From Thioalkalivibrio thiocyanodenitrificans ARhD 1 (GTDB taxonomy: Bacteria; Pseudomonadota; Gammaproteobacteria; Ectothiorhodospirales; Ectothiorhodospiraceae), in the NCBI RefSeq assembly GCF_000378965.1, contig NZ_KB900536.1, positions 507,583 to 571,582 of the forward strand: a stretch of 64,000 bases of DNA, given 5' to 3'. The position numbers and the translations under genes were made by a program. Below the pieces are notes generated by a model that saw only the letters and a list, made by a program, of their open reading frames with translations, was not told where the DNA came from and made no database searches. How positions within the stretch are numbered: the first letter of the stretch is position 1; each line of letters starts with the position of its first letter. Of the stretch, positions 17,476-26,514 are shown in pieces.

Positions 17476-18639
17476 ATGTACAAGATTCTGACCCTGAACA
17501 ACATCTCCGTGAAGGGGCTCGACTGTTTCCCCCGGGACCATTACGAGATCGCATCAGAGCTGACCCACCCGGACGCAATCCTGGTGCGTTCCCACAATAT
17601 GCATTCGATGAAACTGCCCGATGAACTCAAGGCCGTGGGACGGGCCGGTGCCGGTGTGAACAACATCCCGGTGGAGGACCTGAGTGAGCGGGGTGTGGCG
17701 GTATTCAATGCGCCGGGGGCGAATGCCAACGCGGTCAAGGAACTGGTGGTGGCGGGTATGCTGATCGCTGCGCGCAATCTGTGCGGCGCCTGGGACTACA
17801 CCCGTGGTCTGGATGCGTCGGCCGCGGATCTCGAGCAGCAGGTGGAGGCCGGCAAGAAGAAGTTCGTCGGTTTCGAGTTGCCTGGGCGCACCCTGGGCGT
17901 GATCGGGCTTGGTGCCATCGGCGTACAGATCGCCAATGCCGCCCGGGCACTGGGCATGCAGGTGATCGGCTATGATCCGAAGATTACGGTGCGGCGCGCC
18001 TGGCAGCTCTCATCCGAAGTGCAGCACGCCTCCAATGTGGACGATCTGCTGTCCCGGGCCGATTTCGTGACGTTCCACGTGCCCCTGGTTGATGCCACCC
18101 GCAACATGATCAACGCGGATCGCCTGGAGCGCATGAAGCCGGGGGCGGTACTGCTCAACTTTGCCCGGCCGGGCATCGTCGACGACGAGGCCGCCTGCCG
18201 CGCACTGGATACAGGCCGGCTCCATGCCTACGTGTGCGACTTCCCCACGCCCGGGCTGATGACCCATCCCGGGGTGGTGGCGCTGCCGCACCTGGGTGCC
18301 TCCACCCGGGAAGCGGAGGAGAACTGCGCCGTGATCGTGGCCGAGCAGTTGCGCGAGTATCTGGAGAACGGCAACGTGCGCAATTCCGTCAACCTGCCGG
18401 AAGTCTATCTGCCCCGTGCGGGGGATCTGCGCGTGACGGTGGTCAATCGCAACATGCCGGACATGGTGGGGCAGATGTCCCATATTCTGGGCAAGGCCGG
18501 ACTGAACATCGTGCATATGGTGAACGAGTCACGGGGCAGCATCGCATACAGCATCATGGACGTGGAGGGCGAGATCACCGAAGATGCGGCAAGGGAGCTG
18601 AATGCCGTCGACGGCGTATTGCGCGTGCGGGTGTTGTAG
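17476..18639 (+). CDS. serA: D-3-phosphoglycerate dehydrogenase with C-terminal ACT domain
   Basis: A 387-residue D-isomer 2-hydroxyacid dehydrogenase. The Rossmann NAD motif is GVIGLGAIGVQIANAA near 141-156. The catalytic arginine is in NFARPGIVDDEA, the glutamate about 29 residues later is replaced within FPTPG/THPGV surroundings that need alignment, and the histidine is in LPHLGAST. Residues about 315-387 form an ACT domain for serine feedback. It makes 3-phosphohydroxypyruvate, the SerC substrate, which fits its position directly after serC and six bases before pheA. Confidence 0.9.
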   Translation: MYKILTLNNISVKGLDCFPRDHYEIASELTHPDAILVRSHNMHSMKLPDELKAVGRAGAGVNNIPVEDLSERGVAVFNAPGANANAVKELVVAGMLIAARNLCGAWDYTRGLDASAADLEQQVEAGKKKFVGFELPGRTLGVIGLGAIGVQIANAARALGMQVIGYDPKITVRRAWQLSSEVQHASNVDDLLSRADFVTFHVPLVDATRNMINADRLERMKPGAVLLNFARPGIVDDEAACRALDTGRLHAYVCDFPTPGLMTHPGVVALPHLGASTREAEENCAVIVAEQLREYLENGNVRNSVNLPEVYLPRAGDLRVTVVNRNMPDMVGQMSHILGKAGLNIVHMVNESRGSIAYSIMDVEGEITEDAARELNAVDGVLRVRVL

Positions 18640-18645
18640 AGACTC

Positions 18646-19734
18646 ATGAGCGAGCAGGATTCACTGGAAACCATCCGGGCGCGTATCGATGCCCTGGATG
18701 AGCGGTTGGTGAAGCTCATCAGCGAGCGGGCCCGTTGTGCCCAGGCGGTGGCCCGGGTCAAGCGCGCCGGGGATCCCCGGGCCGAGTTCTATCGACCGGA
18801 TCGGGAGGCTCGGATCCTGCGCCGTATTCAGGAGATGAATCCAGGCCCGCTGGATGATGAGGAGATGGGCAGGCTTTTCCGGGAGATCATGTCCGCCTGC
18901 CTGGCCCTCGAAGAGCCCCTCAAGGTGGCCTTTCTCGGGCCGGAAGGCACATTCACCCAGGCCGCGGCACTCAAGCACTTCGGCCATTCGGTGACCACCG
19001 TGCCACTCGGAGCCATCGACGAGGTCTTTCGCGAGGTGGAGTCCGGCGCCGCACACTACGGGGTGGTGCCTGTGGAGAATTCCGCGGAAGGTGTTGTGAC
19101 CCACACGCTGGACCGGTTCATGCAGTCGCCGCTGAGCATCTGCGGGGAGGTGGCCCTTCGCATCCATCATCAGCTGCTGGCTGCCGAACCCATGGAGCGC
19201 GGCCGGATCGAGCGGGTGTATTCGCACCAGCAGTCCCTGGCCCAGTGCCGCGAGTGGCTGGACGCGAACCTCCCCCAGGCCGAGCGGATTCCGGTGAGCA
19301 GCAACGCGGCCGCAGCCAGGCGTGCGGCGGAGGAGAAGGGCGTCGCGGCCATCGCCAGCGAGGCGGCCGCGGAGCGCTATGGTCTGCACACGATCAATGC
19401 CAATATCGAGGATTCCCCGGACAACACCACCCGGTTTCTGGTGATCGGCCGGAGTGCCAGCGGCCCGTCCGGCCACGACAAGACCTCCCTGCTGCTTTCC
19501 ACGAGCAACCGCCCGGGGTCGCTGTTCCGTCTGCTGGAACCCTTTGCCCGCGCTGACGTCAGCCTGACGCGCATCGAATCCCGTCCGTCCCATTGCGTGA
19601 ACTGGGACTACGTGTTCTTCATTGACGTGGAAGGCCACGAGGACGACGACAAAGTGAGCAAGGCCATCGAGGCAGTCCGCAAGGAGGCGGACCTGGTCAA
19701 GGTCCTGGGTTCCTATCCGCGCGCGGTACTTTAA
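18646..19734 (+). CDS. pheA: bifunctional chorismate mutase/prephenate dehydratase (P-protein)
   Basis: A 362-residue fusion. Residues about 5-90 are an AroQ-type chorismate mutase (IRARIDALDERLVKLISERA). Residues about 95-270 form the prephenate dehydratase, with VAFLGPEGTFTQAA at its start and the catalytic threonine in the DNTTRFLVIG motif. Residues about 283-360 are an ACT regulatory domain containing GSLFRLLEPFA and the ESRPS phenylalanine-binding motif. It leads from chorismate to phenylpyruvate. It starts six bases after serA and is followed by hisC, which can transaminate aromatic keto acids. Confidence 0.97.
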   Translation: MSEQDSLETIRARIDALDERLVKLISERARCAQAVARVKRAGDPRAEFYRPDREARILRRIQEMNPGPLDDEEMGRLFREIMSACLALEEPLKVAFLGPEGTFTQAAALKHFGHSVTTVPLGAIDEVFREVESGAAHYGVVPVENSAEGVVTHTLDRFMQSPLSICGEVALRIHHQLLAAEPMERGRIERVYSHQQSLAQCREWLDANLPQAERIPVSSNAAAARRAAEEKGVAAIASEAAAERYGLHTINANIEDSPDNTTRFLVIGRSASGPSGHDKTSLLLSTSNRPGSLFRLLEPFARADVSLTRIESRPSHCVNWDYVFFIDVEGHEDDDKVSKAIEAVRKEADLVKVLGSYPRAVL

Positions 19735-19740
19735 GAGCCG

Positions 19741-19806
19741 TCCGTTGTCAGTGGTTGGTCGTCAGTTGTAAAGACCGGATCACCGCGACGGACCACTGAC
19801 AACGGA
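19741..19806. repeat. intergenic palindrome between pheA and hisC
   Basis: TCCGTTGTCAGTGGT at 19741-19755 is the exact reverse complement of 19792-19806, with a 36-base loop. It begins six bases after the pheA stop and ends eight bases before the hisC ATG, so it fills nearly the whole gap. Confidence 0.75.
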
Positions 19807-19814
19807 CAAGTTCC

Positions 19815-20936
19815 ATGATTTGTGATTATCGGGCCCTGGCGCTGGCCGGGGTGCAGAATCTGACACCGTACCAGCCCGGCAAGCCCATCGACGAGCTGGA
19901 GCGGGAGCTGGGGATTCGCGAGAGCGTCAAGCTTGCCTCCAACGAGAACCCACTGGGCCCCGGGGTCCGTGCGCTGGACGCGGCACGGGCGCAGTTGTCC
20001 GGCGTCGCTCTCTACCCGGACGGTAACGGTTTCGCCCTCAAGCGGCGCCTGGCCGAATACCTGAACGTGGACGCCACGCGTATCACGCTGGGCAACGGCT
20101 CCAATGAGATCCTTGAACTGATTGCGCGCGCCTTCCTGGCTCCGGGGCGCAACGCGGTGTTCAGCGCACACGCCTTTGCGGTGTACCCGATCGTGGTTCA
20201 GGCAGTGGGCGCCGAGGCGCGGGTGGCGGTGGCCAACGGGCCGGATCACGTCTTGCCCTGGGGCCATGATCTGGACGCCATGGCAGCGCTCATCGACGGG
20301 GATACCCGAGTGGTTTTCGTGGCCAATCCCAATAATCCCACCGGCACGTGGCTGGACGAGGCCTCGGTGCACGCATTCCTGAAACGCGTGCCGGAGGATA
20401 CCCTGGCGGTCATGGACGAGGCGTATTTCGAGTATGCGGAGGTCGACGGTTACCCGGATGCCACCCGCTGGCTCGATGCGTTCCCCAACCTGATCGTCAC
20501 CCGCACGTTCTCGAAGATCCACGGGCTTGCCGGACTGCGCATCGGGTACGGGGTATCCGGCGAGGCCGTGGCCGATATCCTCAACCGAGTGCGTCAGCCC
20601 TTCAACACCAACAGCCTCGCCCAGGCGGCCGCGCTCGCGGCTCTGGACGACGCGGATCACGTGCGCCGGAGCGTACAGGTCAACCGTGAAGGCCTGCGCC
20701 AACTGACCGCCGCCTGCGGGCAACGGGGACTCGGTTTCATACCGTCAGTGGGTAATTTCCTGTCCATCGACGTGGGGCGCGAGGCGGCACCGGTCTATGA
20801 GGCCCTGTTGCGGCAAGGGGTGATCGTGCGGCCCATTGCCGGGTACGGTCTTCCCAACCATCTGCGCGTCACGGTGGGCCGGGAGCATGAGAACCGGCGT
20901 TTCATCGACGCTCTGGACAAGGTGCTGGCCTCTTGA
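19815..20936 (+). CDS. hisC: histidinol-phosphate aminotransferase (HisC2-like)
   Basis: A 373-residue class I/II PLP aminotransferase. Family marks are LASNENPLGP near 37, NPNNPTGTW near 175, and the PLP lysine in TRTFSKIHGLAGLRIGYG near 235. Its position between pheA and tyrA, as in Pseudomonas, indicates that it serves as the aromatic aminotransferase for phenylalanine and tyrosine as well as, or instead of, histidine synthesis. Its stop overlaps the TTG start of tyrA by four bases, indicating translational coupling. Confidence 0.94.
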   Translation: MICDYRALALAGVQNLTPYQPGKPIDELERELGIRESVKLASNENPLGPGVRALDAARAQLSGVALYPDGNGFALKRRLAEYLNVDATRITLGNGSNEILELIARAFLAPGRNAVFSAHAFAVYPIVVQAVGAEARVAVANGPDHVLPWGHDLDAMAALIDGDTRVVFVANPNNPTGTWLDEASVHAFLKRVPEDTLAVMDEAYFEYAEVDGYPDATRWLDAFPNLIVTRTFSKIHGLAGLRIGYGVSGEAVADILNRVRQPFNTNSLAQAAALAALDDADHVRRSVQVNREGLRQLTAACGQRGLGFIPSVGNFLSIDVGREAAPVYEALLRQGVIVRPIAGYGLPNHLRVTVGREHENRRFIDALDKVLAS

Positions 20937-21790
20937 TTCGCAAACTCTGCATCTTTGGCGTGGGCCTGATCGGCGGCTCCCTGGCCCTGGCATTGCGCCG
21001 GGGCGGTCATTGCCGCCAGGTGGTGGGTTGTTCCCGTTCCGAACAGCATCTGGCGCGGGCAGTGGAGCGGGGCGTGATCGACAGTTACAGCCTGGATGCC
21101 GTGGAGGCGATCAGGGATGCCGACATGGTCCTGCTGGCGGTGCCGCTGGGAGCCATGGGACCGGTATGCACCAGCATCCGCGATGCGTTGCCGGCCGATG
21201 CGGTGCTCACCGACGTGGGCAGCGCCAAGGCGAGTGTGGTGCATGCGGTGAGTGCCGCTTTCGGAGTTGCGCCGTCCGGCTTCGTCCCGGGTCATCCCAT
21301 CGCCGGCACCGAGCAGAGCGGGGTGGATGCCGCGTTCCCGGAACTCTTTCAGGACCGGCGGGTGATACTTACGCCGCTCGAGACAACCCGCAAGGATGCC
21401 CTCGAAAAGGTGCGTGCCATGTGGCAGGCGGCCGGTGCGGTGGTGGAGGAGATGTCGGTGACCCATCACGACGAGGTACTGGCGGCCACCAGCCACCTGC
21501 CCCATCTGCTGGCGTTCGGCCTCGTGGACAGTCTTGCGCGCATGGGCGAACGCGAGGAGATCTTCCGTTACGCCGCAGGTGGTTTCCGTGATTTCACCCG
21601 CATCGCGTCCAGTGATCCGGTCATGTGGCGTGACATCTGTCTTGCCAACAGCGAGGCCATCCTCGAGGTCATGAAACACTACCGCGAGGACCTGGACGGC
21701 ATCACCGAGGCCGTGAAGCACGGCGACGGCGATCAACTCCTGGAGATCTTCCGCCGCGCCAAGGCGGCCCGTGACCGATTCTGCCATTGA
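20933..21790 (+). CDS. tyrA: prephenate/arogenate dehydrogenase
   Basis: A 285-residue monofunctional TyrA. The N-terminal dinucleotide fold is CIFGVGLIGGSLALAL. The catalytic histidine lies in the PGHPIAGTEQSG motif near 120, and a second conserved block is VTHHDEVLAATSHLPHL. It oxidatively decarboxylates prephenate toward tyrosine. The start is TTG at 20933, overlapping the hisC stop in the string TTGA; a rare start codon with coupling may lower its expression. A 176-base gap separates it from aroA, whereas in many relatives the two are adjacent or fused. Confidence 0.95.
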   Translation: MIRKLCIFGVGLIGGSLALALRRGGHCRQVVGCSRSEQHLARAVERGVIDSYSLDAVEAIRDADMVLLAVPLGAMGPVCTSIRDALPADAVLTDVGSAKASVVHAVSAAFGVAPSGFVPGHPIAGTEQSGVDAAFPELFQDRRVILTPLETTRKDALEKVRAMWQAAGAVVEEMSVTHHDEVLAATSHLPHLLAFGLVDSLARMGEREEIFRYAAGGFRDFTRIASSDPVMWRDICLANSEAILEVMKHYREDLDGITEAVKHGDGDQLLEIFRRAKAARDRFCH

Positions 21791-21915
21791 CCACGCACTT
21801 GAGGACGACGCAGCGACGTTCAGGCTCGAAGATGGCTCAAAAAGGGAAGTGTCGATGCGAGGATGGCACGTTGCCGCGCCTCCACTTCAGGATCATGAAT
21901 TTCTGTTTCGCTGCG

Positions 21916-21935
21916 TCTCCGCGTGTCGGCGGAGA
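21916..21935. repeat. hairpin in the tyrA-aroA gap
   Basis: TCTCCGC at 21916-21922 pairs with GCGGAGA at 21929-21935 around a six-base loop. It lies within the 176-base spacer, whose sequence resembles one half of the palindromic intergenic repeats seen elsewhere in the window, but the other arm was not found. Confidence 0.4.
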
Positions 21936-21966
21936 TTCAGTTTCAGTTCTCGGAAATCGATAGCCA

Positions 21967-23295
21967 ATGTTACAAGCACAGAAAATCTCTTTCGACGTAC
22001 AGTCCGGCGGGAAACTGACCGGGCGAATCCGGGTGCCGGGGGACAAGTCGATCTCCCATCGATCAATCATGCTGGGGGCCCTGGCGGAGGGGACGACGGA
22101 GGTGACCGGGTTTCTCAACGGCGAGGACTGCATGGCCACGCTCGCGGCATTCCGGGCCATGGGGGTGGAGATCGACGGTCCGGAGGCGGGTCGGGTGGCC
22201 ATCCGGGGTGTCGGTCTGCACGGACTCAAGGCGCCGGCCGGGCCTCTGGATGTGGGCAACTCGGGAACCTCCATGCGTCTGATGGCGGGGCTGTTGTCCG
22301 GCCAGGCCTTCGACACCACCCTGGTGGGCGATGCCTCCCTGACCCGCCGGCCCATGCGGCGGGTCACGGAACCGCTGGCAGCCATGGGTGCGCACATCGA
22401 GACCAGCGGGAACGGCACCCCGCCGCTGCACATCCGCGGCGGACGGACACTTCAGGGTATTGGCTTCACCATGCCCGTCGCCAGCGCGCAGGTGAAGTCT
22501 AGCCTCCTGCTGGCGGGGCTGTACGCCCGTGGGACCACCTGTGTGACGGAACCGGCGCCGACGCGCGATCACACGGAGCGCATGCTCACGGGGTTCGGCT
22601 ATCCGGTGAACCGGGAAGGCAGCACGGTGTGTATCCAGGGGGGCGGAACGCTCACCGCCACCGGCATCGATGTCCCGGCGGACATTTCCTCGGCGGCGTT
22701 CTTCCTGGTGGGCGCCTGCATCTCCCCGGGATCGGCGATCACCCTGGAGCACGTGGGCATGAATCCCACCCGGGTGGGGGTGGTCGACATCCTGCGGCTC
22801 ATGGGGGCGGAGATCCATGTGGAGAATCCGCGAGAGGCGGGGGGTGAACCGGTGGCCGATCTGCGGGTGATCGGCGGCGCGCCGCTTCGGGGGGTGCGCA
22901 TCCCCGTGGAGCTGGTGCCCCTGGCCATCGACGAGTTTCCCGCGCTGTTCATTGCCGCCGCCTGCGCGGAAGGCGAAACGGTGCTCACCGGTGCCGAAGA
23001 ACTGCGGGTGAAGGAGAGCGATCGCATCCAGGTGATGGCGGACGGTCTCGACGCCTGCGGCATCGAGGCGGAACCCACCCCAGACGGTATTCGCATCCGG
23101 GGCGGGCGGTTGCGGGGCGCCACCGTGGACAGCCATGGGGATCACCGCATTGCCATGAGTTTTGCCATGGCCGCCCTGCGTGCCGAGGGTCCCATGCATA
23201 TTCGTGACTGCGCCAACGTGAACACGTCGTTTCCTGGATTCGTCGAACTGGCGGCGGCGGCAGGGCTCGGGATCACACAGGGGGATCCGGCATGA
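21967..23295 (+). CDS. aroA: 3-phosphoshikimate 1-carboxyvinyltransferase (EPSP synthase)
   Basis: A 442-residue enzyme of the shikimate pathway. It shows GDKSISHRSIMLGALAEGTT near 24, the PEP-site motif LDVGNSGTSMRLMAGLL near 98, and the catalytic block LAIDEFPALFIAAACAEG near 320. The region around SGQ/GNSGT resembles class II (glyphosate-tolerant type) EPSP synthases, which contain no GNAGTAMRPL motif; this needs alignment. It condenses PEP with shikimate-3-phosphate. Its stop overlaps the cmk start in ATGA. Confidence 0.97.
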   Translation: MLQAQKISFDVQSGGKLTGRIRVPGDKSISHRSIMLGALAEGTTEVTGFLNGEDCMATLAAFRAMGVEIDGPEAGRVAIRGVGLHGLKAPAGPLDVGNSGTSMRLMAGLLSGQAFDTTLVGDASLTRRPMRRVTEPLAAMGAHIETSGNGTPPLHIRGGRTLQGIGFTMPVASAQVKSSLLLAGLYARGTTCVTEPAPTRDHTERMLTGFGYPVNREGSTVCIQGGGTLTATGIDVPADISSAAFFLVGACISPGSAITLEHVGMNPTRVGVVDILRLMGAEIHVENPREAGGEPVADLRVIGGAPLRGVRIPVELVPLAIDEFPALFIAAACAEGETVLTGAEELRVKESDRIQVMADGLDACGIEAEPTPDGIRIRGGRLRGATVDSHGDHRIAMSFAMAALRAEGPMHIRDCANVNTSFPGFVELAAAAGLGITQGDPA

Positions 23296-23972
23296 ACGCC
23301 CCGGTGATCACGGTGGATGGCCCCAGCGGCTCCGGCAAGGGGACCGTGAGCCGGCTGGTGGCGGAACGCCTGGGCTGGCACTGGCTGGACAGCGGCGCCA
23401 TGTACCGGCTGGTGGCACTGGCAGCCCTGCGCCGGGACATGGACCTGGATGATGTGGATGCCCTGAGGGGTCTCGCTGCCGGCCTGGATGCCCGCTTTCA
23501 GGCGGATGATGCGGGGGATCCCGTGATCCTGCTGGACGGGGCACCGGTGGGTGCCGAACTTCGCACCGAGCAGGCGGGCAATGCCGCCTCCCGGGTGGCG
23601 GCTCACCAGTCCGTGCGCGATGCCCTGCTGGAGCGCCAGCGGGGCTTTCGGCAGCCCCCCGGGCTCGTGGCGGACGGTCGGGATATGGGTACGGTGGTGT
23701 TCACGGAGGCGCCGCTCAAGGTCTTTCTGACGGCATCCTGCGAGGAACGCGCCAGGCGTCGATATAAGCAGTTGAAAGAACAAGGACTTAGTGCTAATCT
23801 TCTCGCCCTTTCGGAAGAGCTTGCTGAACGCGACCGCCGGGATGCCGAGCGGAGCGTTGCACCGTTGAAGCCGGCCGATGACGCCGTGGTGCTGGATTCC
23901 ACCCACATGGGCATCGAATCGGTACTTGAAGAGGTGTTGCGGCTGGCCCGGGAACGGGGTTTAACCGACTAA
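23292..23972 (+). CDS. cmk: cytidylate kinase
   Basis: A 226-residue CMP/dCMP kinase. The P-loop is GPSGSGKGT near residue 10, followed by the substrate-binding RLGWHWLDSGAMYR and the DGRDMGTVVF motif near 132. It overlaps aroA by four bases. The aroA-cmk-rpsA order is a classical gammaproteobacterial arrangement. Confidence 0.97.
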   Translation: MNAPVITVDGPSGSGKGTVSRLVAERLGWHWLDSGAMYRLVALAALRRDMDLDDVDALRGLAAGLDARFQADDAGDPVILLDGAPVGAELRTEQAGNAASRVAAHQSVRDALLERQRGFRQPPGLVADGRDMGTVVFTEAPLKVFLTASCEERARRRYKQLKEQGLSANLLALSEELAERDRRDAERSVAPLKPADDAVVLDSTHMGIESVLEEVLRLARERGLTD

Positions 23973-24065
23973 GGTCCGGGCAGGATTGCCCGCGGCCATG
24001 ACATTCATCAATCAACCGGCTTGTGAACGGAACCCGTCAAGCCCAATTTCAGGTCCAGACAACTC

Positions 24066-25742
24066 ATGAGTGAAAGTTTCGCGCAACTGTTCGAAGAGAG
24101 CATGGCCTTCACGCAGATGAAGCCAGGCAGCATCATCAACGGCACCGTGATCAACGTGACGCCCGACGTCGTGGTGATCAACGCCGGACTCAAGTCCGAG
24201 GGTGTCGTCCCCGCCGACCAGTTCCTCAACGAGAAGGGGGAAATGGAAGTCAAGGTGGGCGACGTGGTGGAGGTGGCACTGGAGAGTCCGGAGGACGGCT
24301 TCGGTGAGACACGTCTGTCGCGGGAGAAGGCCAAGCGCGCCAAGGCATGGGAACGTCTGGAATCCGCCATGGAGAACGACGAGACCATCTCCGGCATGAT
24401 CTCCGGAAAGGTCAAGGGCGGTTTCACCGTGGAACTGGGCGATATCCGGGCCTTCCTGCCCGGCTCGCTGGTGGATGTGCGCCCCGTGCGCGACACCGCG
24501 TACCTGGAAGGCAAGGAACTGGAATTCAAACTCATCAAGCTGGACCAGCGCCGCAACAACGTGGTGGTGTCCCGCCGTGCGGTGGTGGAGAAGGAGTACA
24601 GCGCCGAACGCGAGGCCCTGCTGGAGAACCTGCAGGAAGGTCTGGTGCTCAAGGGCATCGTCAAGAACCTCACCGATTACGGTGCGTTCCTGGACCTGGG
24701 TGGCATCGACGGCCTGCTGCATATCACCGACATGGCCTGGAAGCGCGTCAAGCACCCCTCCGAAGTGGTGGATATCGGTCAGGAGATCGAGGTCAAGGTG
24801 CTCAAGTTCGATCGCGAGCGCAACCGCGTCTCCCTGGGCCTGAAGCAACTGGGCGACGATCCCTGGGAGAACATCACCCGCCGTTACCCGGTGGGTGCCC
24901 GTCTGTTCGGCAAGGTCACCAACATCACCGATTACGGCTGCTTCGTGGAGATCGAGGACGGTGTGGAAGGTCTGGTGCACGTCTCTGAGATGGACTGGAC
25001 CAACAAGAACGTGGCGCCCAACAAGATGGTCGCCGTGGGCGACGAGGTGGAGGTGATGATCCTCGATATCGACGAGGAACGCCGCCGCATCTCCCTGGGC
25101 ATGAAGCAGTGCCAGGCCAACCCCTGGGACGAGTTCGCCGCCACCCACAATCGCGGCGAGAAGGTCTCCGGTGTCATCAAGTCCATCACCGACTTCGGCA
25201 TCTTCGTGGGCCTGGACGGCGGCATCGATGGTCTGGTGCACCTGTCCGACCTTTCCTGGAACATGGAAGGCGAGGAGGCCGTGCGCAACTACAAGAAGGG
25301 CGATGAGATCGAGGCCGTGGTGCTGTCCGTGGATCCGGAGCGCGAACGCATCTCGCTGGGCATCAAACAGCTGGACAAGGATCCCTTCTCCAACTTCGTG
25401 GCCGAACACGCCAAGGGCACCATCGTCACGGGCGTGGTCAAGGAAGTGGACGCCAAGGCCGCGATCGTGGAGCTCGCCGACAGCGTCGATGGCGTGCTGC
25501 GCGCTTCCGAGCTGTCCCGTGACCGCGTCGAGGACGCCCGTAGCGTTCTGAACGTGGGTGACAAGGTCGAGGCCAAGTTCATGGGCGTGGATCGCAAGAA
25601 CCGCACGGTGACTCTGTCCATCAAGGCCAAGGACTATGAGGAAGAGGCCGAGGCATTGCAGGATTACAGTGGTGCCGGCACTGCCACGACTTCGCTCGGG
25701 GATCTGCTCAAGGAGCAGATGGGCGGCAAGCAGGACAAGTAA
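24066..25742 (+). CDS. rpsA: 30S ribosomal protein S1
   Basis: A 558-residue protein with six S1 (OB-fold) repeats. Repeats 3 to 6 are easily seen as G-V-K-x-L/I-T-D-Y/F-G-x-F motifs ([60 protein letters not shown]). It binds mRNA and recruits it to the 30S subunit. The length is normal for the proteobacterial six-domain type. A strong hairpin follows the stop. Confidence 0.98.
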   Translation: MSESFAQLFEESMAFTQMKPGSIINGTVINVTPDVVVINAGLKSEGVVPADQFLNEKGEMEVKVGDVVEVALESPEDGFGETRLSREKAKRAKAWERLESAMENDETISGMISGKVKGGFTVELGDIRAFLPGSLVDVRPVRDTAYLEGKELEFKLIKLDQRRNNVVVSRRAVVEKEYSAEREALLENLQEGLVLKGIVKNLTDYGAFLDLGGIDGLLHITDMAWKRVKHPSEVVDIGQEIEVKVLKFDRERNRVSLGLKQLGDDPWENITRRYPVGARLFGKVTNITDYGCFVEIEDGVEGLVHVSEMDWTNKNVAPNKMVAVGDEVEVMILDIDEERRRISLGMKQCQANPWDEFAATHNRGEKVSGVIKSITDFGIFVGLDGGIDGLVHLSDLSWNMEGEEAVRNYKKGDEIEAVVLSVDPERERISLGIKQLDKDPFSNFVAEHAKGTIVTGVVKEVDAKAAIVELADSVDGVLRASELSRDRVEDARSVLNVGDKVEAKFMGVDRKNRTVTLSIKAKDYEEEAEALQDYSGAGTATTSLGDLLKEQMGGKQDK

Positions 25743-25755
25743 GACCGGTACGATC

Positions 25756-25784
25756 GGCCGCGCCGTGTGCGCGGCCGGTTTCTG
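25756..25784 (+). terminator. putative intrinsic terminator after rpsA
   Basis: CGGCCGCGC at 25756-25764 pairs perfectly with 25770-25778 around a five-base loop, and the stem is followed by GTTTCT. It begins 13 bases after the rpsA stop. The trailing T-run is short, so termination may be partial. Confidence 0.65.
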
Positions 25785-25886
25785 TCAGTCAGGCTGCGAT
25801 GTGATGCTGATCGGGTCGCCGCACCGGATCTGCCTGGCCTCGTGAAGGCACGCGGTTTTGCATCGGAGCCATTTGGAGCTGCTGTC

Positions 25887-26186
25887 ATGACCAAGTCGGA
25901 ACTGATCGATGTACTTGCCAGAAAGCAGAGCCATCTGGCCTACAAGGATGTGGAGCTTTCCGTCAAGACCATGCTTGAGCATATGAGCCAGGCGCTGGCC
26001 ACCGGGGATCGTATCGAGATACGGGGCTTCGGCAGTTTTTCCCTCCATTTCCGGCCGCCTCGGGTGGGGCGCAATCCCAAGACCGGCGAGACCGTTTCCC
26101 TGCCGGGCAAGTACGTGCCTCACTTCAAGCCCGGCAAGGAGCTCCGCGAGCGGGTCAACACCCGTGAACCGGCCGCTCAGGCCTGA
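25887..26186 (+). CDS. ihfB: integration host factor subunit beta
   Basis: A 99-residue HU/IHF-family DNA-bending protein. It starts [11 protein letters not shown], has the dimer core [25 protein letters not shown] with the conserved proline of the DNA-intercalating arm (near 65), and ends with [12 protein letters not shown]. The ATG at 25887 is preceded by TTGGAG; earlier starts add an unrelated extension. The rpsA-ihfB-lapA-lapB order is conserved and supports the beta assignment. Confidence 0.97.
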   Translation: MTKSELIDVLARKQSHLAYKDVELSVKTMLEHMSQALATGDRIEIRGFGSFSLHFRPPRVGRNPKTGETVSLPGKYVPHFKPGKELRERVNTREPAAQA

Positions 26187-26218
26187 CTGGTTCCCCGCGG
26201 CAGGATGAGGTCACCGCA

Positions 26219-26512
26219 TTGCGTAAGCTGATCATGTTGATCGTTGTGATTCTGGCAGTCCTGACCGGGGCCAGTTTCACGTTGCTAAATTCGGGCTCCG
26301 TATCCCTCAATCTGTATGCGGTACACCTGGACATACCGCTGTCCGTGGTGATCTTCTCCAGTCTTCTGATCGGCGCGATCATGGGGGCGTTCGCCTGTGT
26401 GGGGTTGATGCTGCGCCACATACGCGACAACCGGCAGCTCCACAAGCGCGTTCGACTCGCTGAAGACGAGCTTTCCAAACTCCGCAGAATTCCCATCAAG
26501 GATCATTATTGA
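26219..26512 (+). CDS. lapA: LapA domain (DUF1049) inner-membrane protein
   Basis: A 97-residue protein with two transmembrane segments at about 3-24 and 40-65 and a charged C-terminal coiled coil (RDNRQLHKRVRLAEDELSKL). It uses a TTG start at 26219 preceded by GATGAGG. In E. coli LapA acts with LapB in control of lipopolysaccharide assembly and LpxC turnover. It lies immediately before lapB, as expected. Confidence 0.9.
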   Translation: MRKLIMLIVVILAVLTGASFTLLNSGSVSLNLYAVHLDIPLSVVIFSSLLIGAIMGAFACVGLMLRHIRDNRQLHKRVRLAEDELSKLRRIPIKDHY

Positions 26513-26514
26513 CC

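Noticed and set aside
19731-20723. Long minus-strand frames opposite hisC and similar genes
   Set aside because: High-GC genes produce long antisense frames; these lack family motifs and lie opposite well-recognised genes.
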